A DNA stretch of 16,321 nucleotides from Methylococcaceae bacterium (GTDB taxonomy: Bacteria; Pseudomonadota; Gammaproteobacteria; Methylococcales; Methylomonadaceae): NCBI GenBank assembly GCA_030618325.1, contig JAUXDP010000036.1, positions 1 through 16,321 of the forward strand. The letters are read 5' to 3'. Made by a program: the position numbers and the translations under genes. Below, in pieces: positions 14,481 to 16,321 of the stretch; the first letter of the stretch is position 1; each line of letters opens with the position of its first letter. The notes under the pieces were generated by a model. That model did not search any database, was not told the DNA's origin, and was given only the letters and a program-made list of their open reading frames with translations.

Positions 14481-14517
14481 AAAAAAGCCCCCGTCTGGAT
14501 TATCCAGGCGGGGGCTT
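14481..14517 (-). terminator. Rho-independent terminator of pilA
   Basis: Read on the minus strand, a 15-bp GC-rich stem (14503-14517 with 14485-14499, one wobble pair, loop of 3) is followed by six T. It lies 33 bp after the pilA stop codon. It should end the pilin transcript and uncouple pilA from the parDE and tfpZ genes beyond. Confidence 0.92.
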
Positions 14518-14549
14518 GTGCTTCTTTCTGCTAAAGCTTTATGCAGTGA

Positions 14550-15167
14550 TTAACGACATGCAGCAGGAGCGAAACGTGCTTGTACTCCTAGAGCAGCAAG
14601 CGGCGCAGGAAAGACACCTGCTGGGAACTGAGCAGTAGCTGCTGCATTTGTAGCTGATATACAAGCCCAGTCAATAGCGCCAGGAGTGCCGTTAGTAATT
14701 GCAGTTGCTAATGCTACTGCACCACCAGTTGCTCGTACAATAGGAGCCAATGTTAGCTGGTCACCAGCAGCATCGGCGTTTCCTAAACCTACTGAGAGTT
14801 CGTTGAAGTTGATATTGATTATACCAGCTCCAGCTCCAGCAGCCACAGCAGGACAAACACCAGCAAGTGGACCTACGCCATCCATGCATATAGAATTGAC
14901 ATATTTACTGGTAGCACCAATACCCGCAACTTGTCCATTCCATGTGGCTACTACCTGATCCAGATCATTTTGAGTAGCTGAACCATCGGTAGCAATTGCT
15001 AGTTTAGCGCTTGAAGCCAAACCTAAACCCTCAGTAATACGTGCACGAACCGTATAATCCTGATAAGCAGGTACCGCGATTGAAGCTAAAATACCGATGA
15101 TCGCAACCACGATCATCAATTCGATAAGGGTAAAACCCTGTTGTGCTTTATTCATTGTGTGTTTCAT
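14550..15167 (-). CDS. pilA: Type IV major pilin (PilA)
   Basis: This 205-residue prepilin has a short basic leader, MKHTMNKAQQG, cleaved by PilD after Gly11. The mature N-terminus FTLIELMIVVAIIGILASIA has Phe1 (methylated) and Glu5, followed by PAYQDYTVRARITEGL, the classic N-terminal helix of type IVa pilins. The globular part is rich in Ala and Gly. Cys169 and Cys204 would close the C-terminal D-loop; Cys94 and Cys105 can form a second disulfide in the variable region. At about 194 mature residues it is longer than the 145-160 of many pilins. It polymerises into pili used for attachment, twitching or DNA uptake. A sigma-54 promoter precedes it and a strong terminator follows. An alternative start at Met5 would leave a 7-residue leader, so the choice between the two is open. 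Confidence 0.95.
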   Translation of the reverse strand: MKHTMNKAQQGFTLIELMIVVAIIGILASIAVPAYQDYTVRARITEGLGLASSAKLAIATDGSATQNDLDQVVATWNGQVAGIGATSKYVNSICMDGVGPLAGVCPAVAAGAGAGIININFNELSVGLGNADAAGDQLTLAPIVRATGGAVALATAITNGTPGAIDWACISATNAAATAQFPAGVFPAPLAALGVQARFAPAACR

Positions 15168-15208
15168 TTTTTAGTTTCTCGTAAAGTAGTTAATTACGAT
15201 TTGTTTAA

Positions 15209-15224
15209 TGCAGAGAGCGTGCCA
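15209..15224 (-). promoter_or_regulatory. Sigma-54 promoter of pilA
   Basis: The minus strand reads TGGCACGCTCTCTGCA. TGGCAC is the consensus -24 element, and GG and GC are separated by exactly 10 bases, as RpoN promoters require; the -12 element differs in one base (CTGC for TTGC). Transcription would begin near 15197, about 30 nt before the pilA start. This matches the PilS/PilR-RpoN control known for pilA in Pseudomonas. Confidence 0.85.
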
Positions 15225-15531
15225 GGGCTTGGTGTTTGAGGGGAGTAAATTTATAGTTTGCGTGGGTTTCTTGTTAAGCTGTTGATTATAAGGTATTAAA
15301 TATAACCTATCAAAGGTTTGGCCGATTATTATTGTAGTCGTTAAATGCAAACTCCCAATTTTGTTACGCTGAACTTGGGCAATTGTGAGGAAAGAGATGT
15401 AAAAACCGGCAACTTGTGACAATTTTTGTCAGTTGGGGTGTCATAGGGTAGTCAATAATACTGCATCACCTTGCCACTTTACCATGACCGCTACAAATAA
15501 GGAGCTACCTCCCCAAAAATTGGTTTACATA
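15225..15531. other. Upstream region of pilA
   Basis: These 307 bases hold no recognised gene. Being upstream of a sigma-54 promoter, the region should include enhancer sites for a PilR-type activator, but I could not identify repeated sites with confidence. An AT-rich part at about 15250-15340 could aid bending. Confidence 0.35.
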
Positions 15532-15699
15532 CATATGACGACCCCTATTAATTCATGACTGGCATCTACACGCTTAAAATATTCGATAACTGCGTTGAAA
15601 ATCTTGTTAATAGCGTACTATTAACTGCGATCTTCGCCTTGTTCTCGAACATTTTAAACGCATATCTGCTCAGCCAGAATTAATAGAGGTGCCCATATG
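15532..15699. repeat. 168-bp near-palindromic intergenic element
   Basis: CATATG marks both ends (15532-15537 and 15694-15699). Inside, CTATTAATTC (15545-15554) pairs with GAATTAATAG (15677-15686). Further in, TTAAAATATTCGA and its imperfect partner TCGAACATTTTAA pair, and GTTAATAG/CTATTAAC (15606-15613 and 15618-15625) sit around the centre. All pairs share one centre (15615/15616), so the arms have no net indel, although the identity is imperfect (roughly two thirds). It has no coding content. It resembles a miniature inverted-repeat element or a gene for a long structured RNA, and lies 71 bp upstream of the DUF433 gene. Confidence 0.75.
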
Positions 15700-15770
15700 T
15701 TGAAATGGTGGTTTTATTCACAAGTGAAAACTATAATAAGACTAAGTTGAATCAGTGAAGGTAATATCAA

Positions 15771-15998
15771 ATGAATTTTGAAGATTATATTGTAATTGAC
15801 CCAGATATTCGTAGTGGCAAACCTTGCATTAAAGGTACACGCATAACTGTATATGATATTCTCGAATATCTTGCTGGAGGTATGTCGCAATCTGAAATTC
15901 TAGAAGACTTTCCAAGCCTTAGTCAAAAAGATATACAAATGGTTTTTGCTTTTGCTGCTGCTAGAGAACGTAGGCTTGCAACTTCATTGGCTGCATGA
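15771..15998 (+). CDS. DUF433 family antitoxin-like protein
   Basis: This 75-residue protein has the full DUF433 pattern: IVIDPDIRSGKPCIKGTRITVYDILEYLAGGMSQSEILEDFPSLSQKDIQ (residues 8-57), a winged-helix DNA-binding fold. The C-terminal tail (AFAAARERRLATSLAA) would contact the toxin. DUF433 genes typically precede DUF5615 PIN-like genes, and the pair is treated as a VapBC-like toxin-antitoxin module; direct proof of function is limited. GAAGG is about 9 bp before the ATG. The stop overlaps the start of the next gene (ATGA), which indicates translational coupling. The gene is intact. Confidence 0.9.
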   Translation: MNFEDYIVIDPDIRSGKPCIKGTRITVYDILEYLAGGMSQSEILEDFPSLSQKDIQMVFAFAAARERRLATSLAA

Positions 15999-16321
15999 AA
16001 TTACTTCTGGATGAAAATATTAGTTCAAAGCTGGTTAAATTTCTAACAAAAGATTTTCCAGAAAGTAGTCATATTGATTTTTTAAACATTCAAGGAACTT
16101 CGGATACTAGTATTTGGGAGTATGCTCAAACTGAAAATTACATTATTGTATCAAAGGATAATGATTTTCGACAAAGGTCATTCCTGTTCGGTGCACCACC
16201 ATAAAGTAATTTGGCTTTCTGTTGGGAATGGAGGTACTGAAATTATTAAAGAGCTTCTTTTGAAAAATATCCAGATGATTAAGGATTTTTCTCTAGAACC
16301 CACAGAAGGTCTGCTTGTTTT
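15995..16321 (+). pseudogene. DUF5615 PIN-like toxin, frameshifted near its C-terminus and cut by window edge
   Basis: The opening MKLLLDENISSKLVKFL gives the first acidic residues (Asp6, Glu7) of the PIN-like active site, and IIVSKDNDFRQRSFLFGAPP (residues 50-69) gives the later pair (Asp55, Asp57). The frame then ends at TAA (16202-16204). Removing one T at 16202 restores the family continuation: PPKVIWLSVGNGGTEIIKELLL and on, without a stop, to the end of the window. The rejoined protein has at least 108 residues, close to the normal length. The acidic residues are retained upstream of the break, but the last strand and helix are lost as written. It may be a real inactivation or a sequencing error. 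It overlaps the DUF433 gene by 4 bp. Confidence 0.82.

Noticed and set aside
1..16321. tRNA, rRNA genes, CRISPR arrays or riboswitches
   Set aside because: I saw no cloverleaf pattern, no conserved rRNA segments, no regularly spaced short repeats and no riboswitch core on either strand, though short RNAs could be missed by eye.

Overview
The window reads as a chromosomal accessory region of an AT-rich gammaproteobacterium. The GreB, the type IV pilin with a TfpZ-type accessory protein, the sigma-54 pilin promoter and the outer-membrane receptor all fit that group. From memory of similar proteins and transposases I lean towards a methanotroph-like Methylococcales bacterium, but the sequence alone does not prove this.

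Left part (1-4180): a partial uracil-DNA glycosylase-family gene and a half-size EamA transporter lie on the minus strand. They are followed on the plus strand by greB and a large LonB-like ATP-dependent protease. A 142-bp MITE-like palindromic element sits between greB and the protease gene, and its right end appears to supply the -35 box of the protease promoter.

Centre (4194-9296, minus strand): a tight four-gene operon in the order response regulator fused to an RsbW-like ATPase, TonB-dependent receptor, YfiR-family periplasmic protein, and histidine kinase. The kinase has a CHASE8-like periplasmic sensor. YfiR and CHASE8 are the parts of the known YfiBNR system, which controls a diguanylate cyclase. 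Here the CHASE8-HAMP sensor drives a kinase, a TonB receptor replaces the OmpA-like lipoprotein, and a receiver-ATPase protein is the likely output. This is the most interesting system in the window.

Right part (9661-16321): a graveyard of mobile and toxin-antitoxin genes around type IV pilus/competence genes. It holds two dead transposases (one IS1380-like), an MntA/HepT pair with a frameshifted HepT and a damaged MntA 5' end, a small ComEA-like DNA-binding protein, and tfpZ and the major pilin pilA. The last two are now separated by a ParDE module with a truncated ParE. A DUF433/DUF5615 pair with a frameshifted toxin closes the window. A 47-bp direct repeat (46/47 identical) flanks the segment that splits pilA from tfpZ. 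Several palindromic elements (49, 142 and 168 bp) lie between genes. All three toxins look broken, through real decay or sequencing indels, while ParD and DUF433 look intact. No tRNA, rRNA or CRISPR array was seen.
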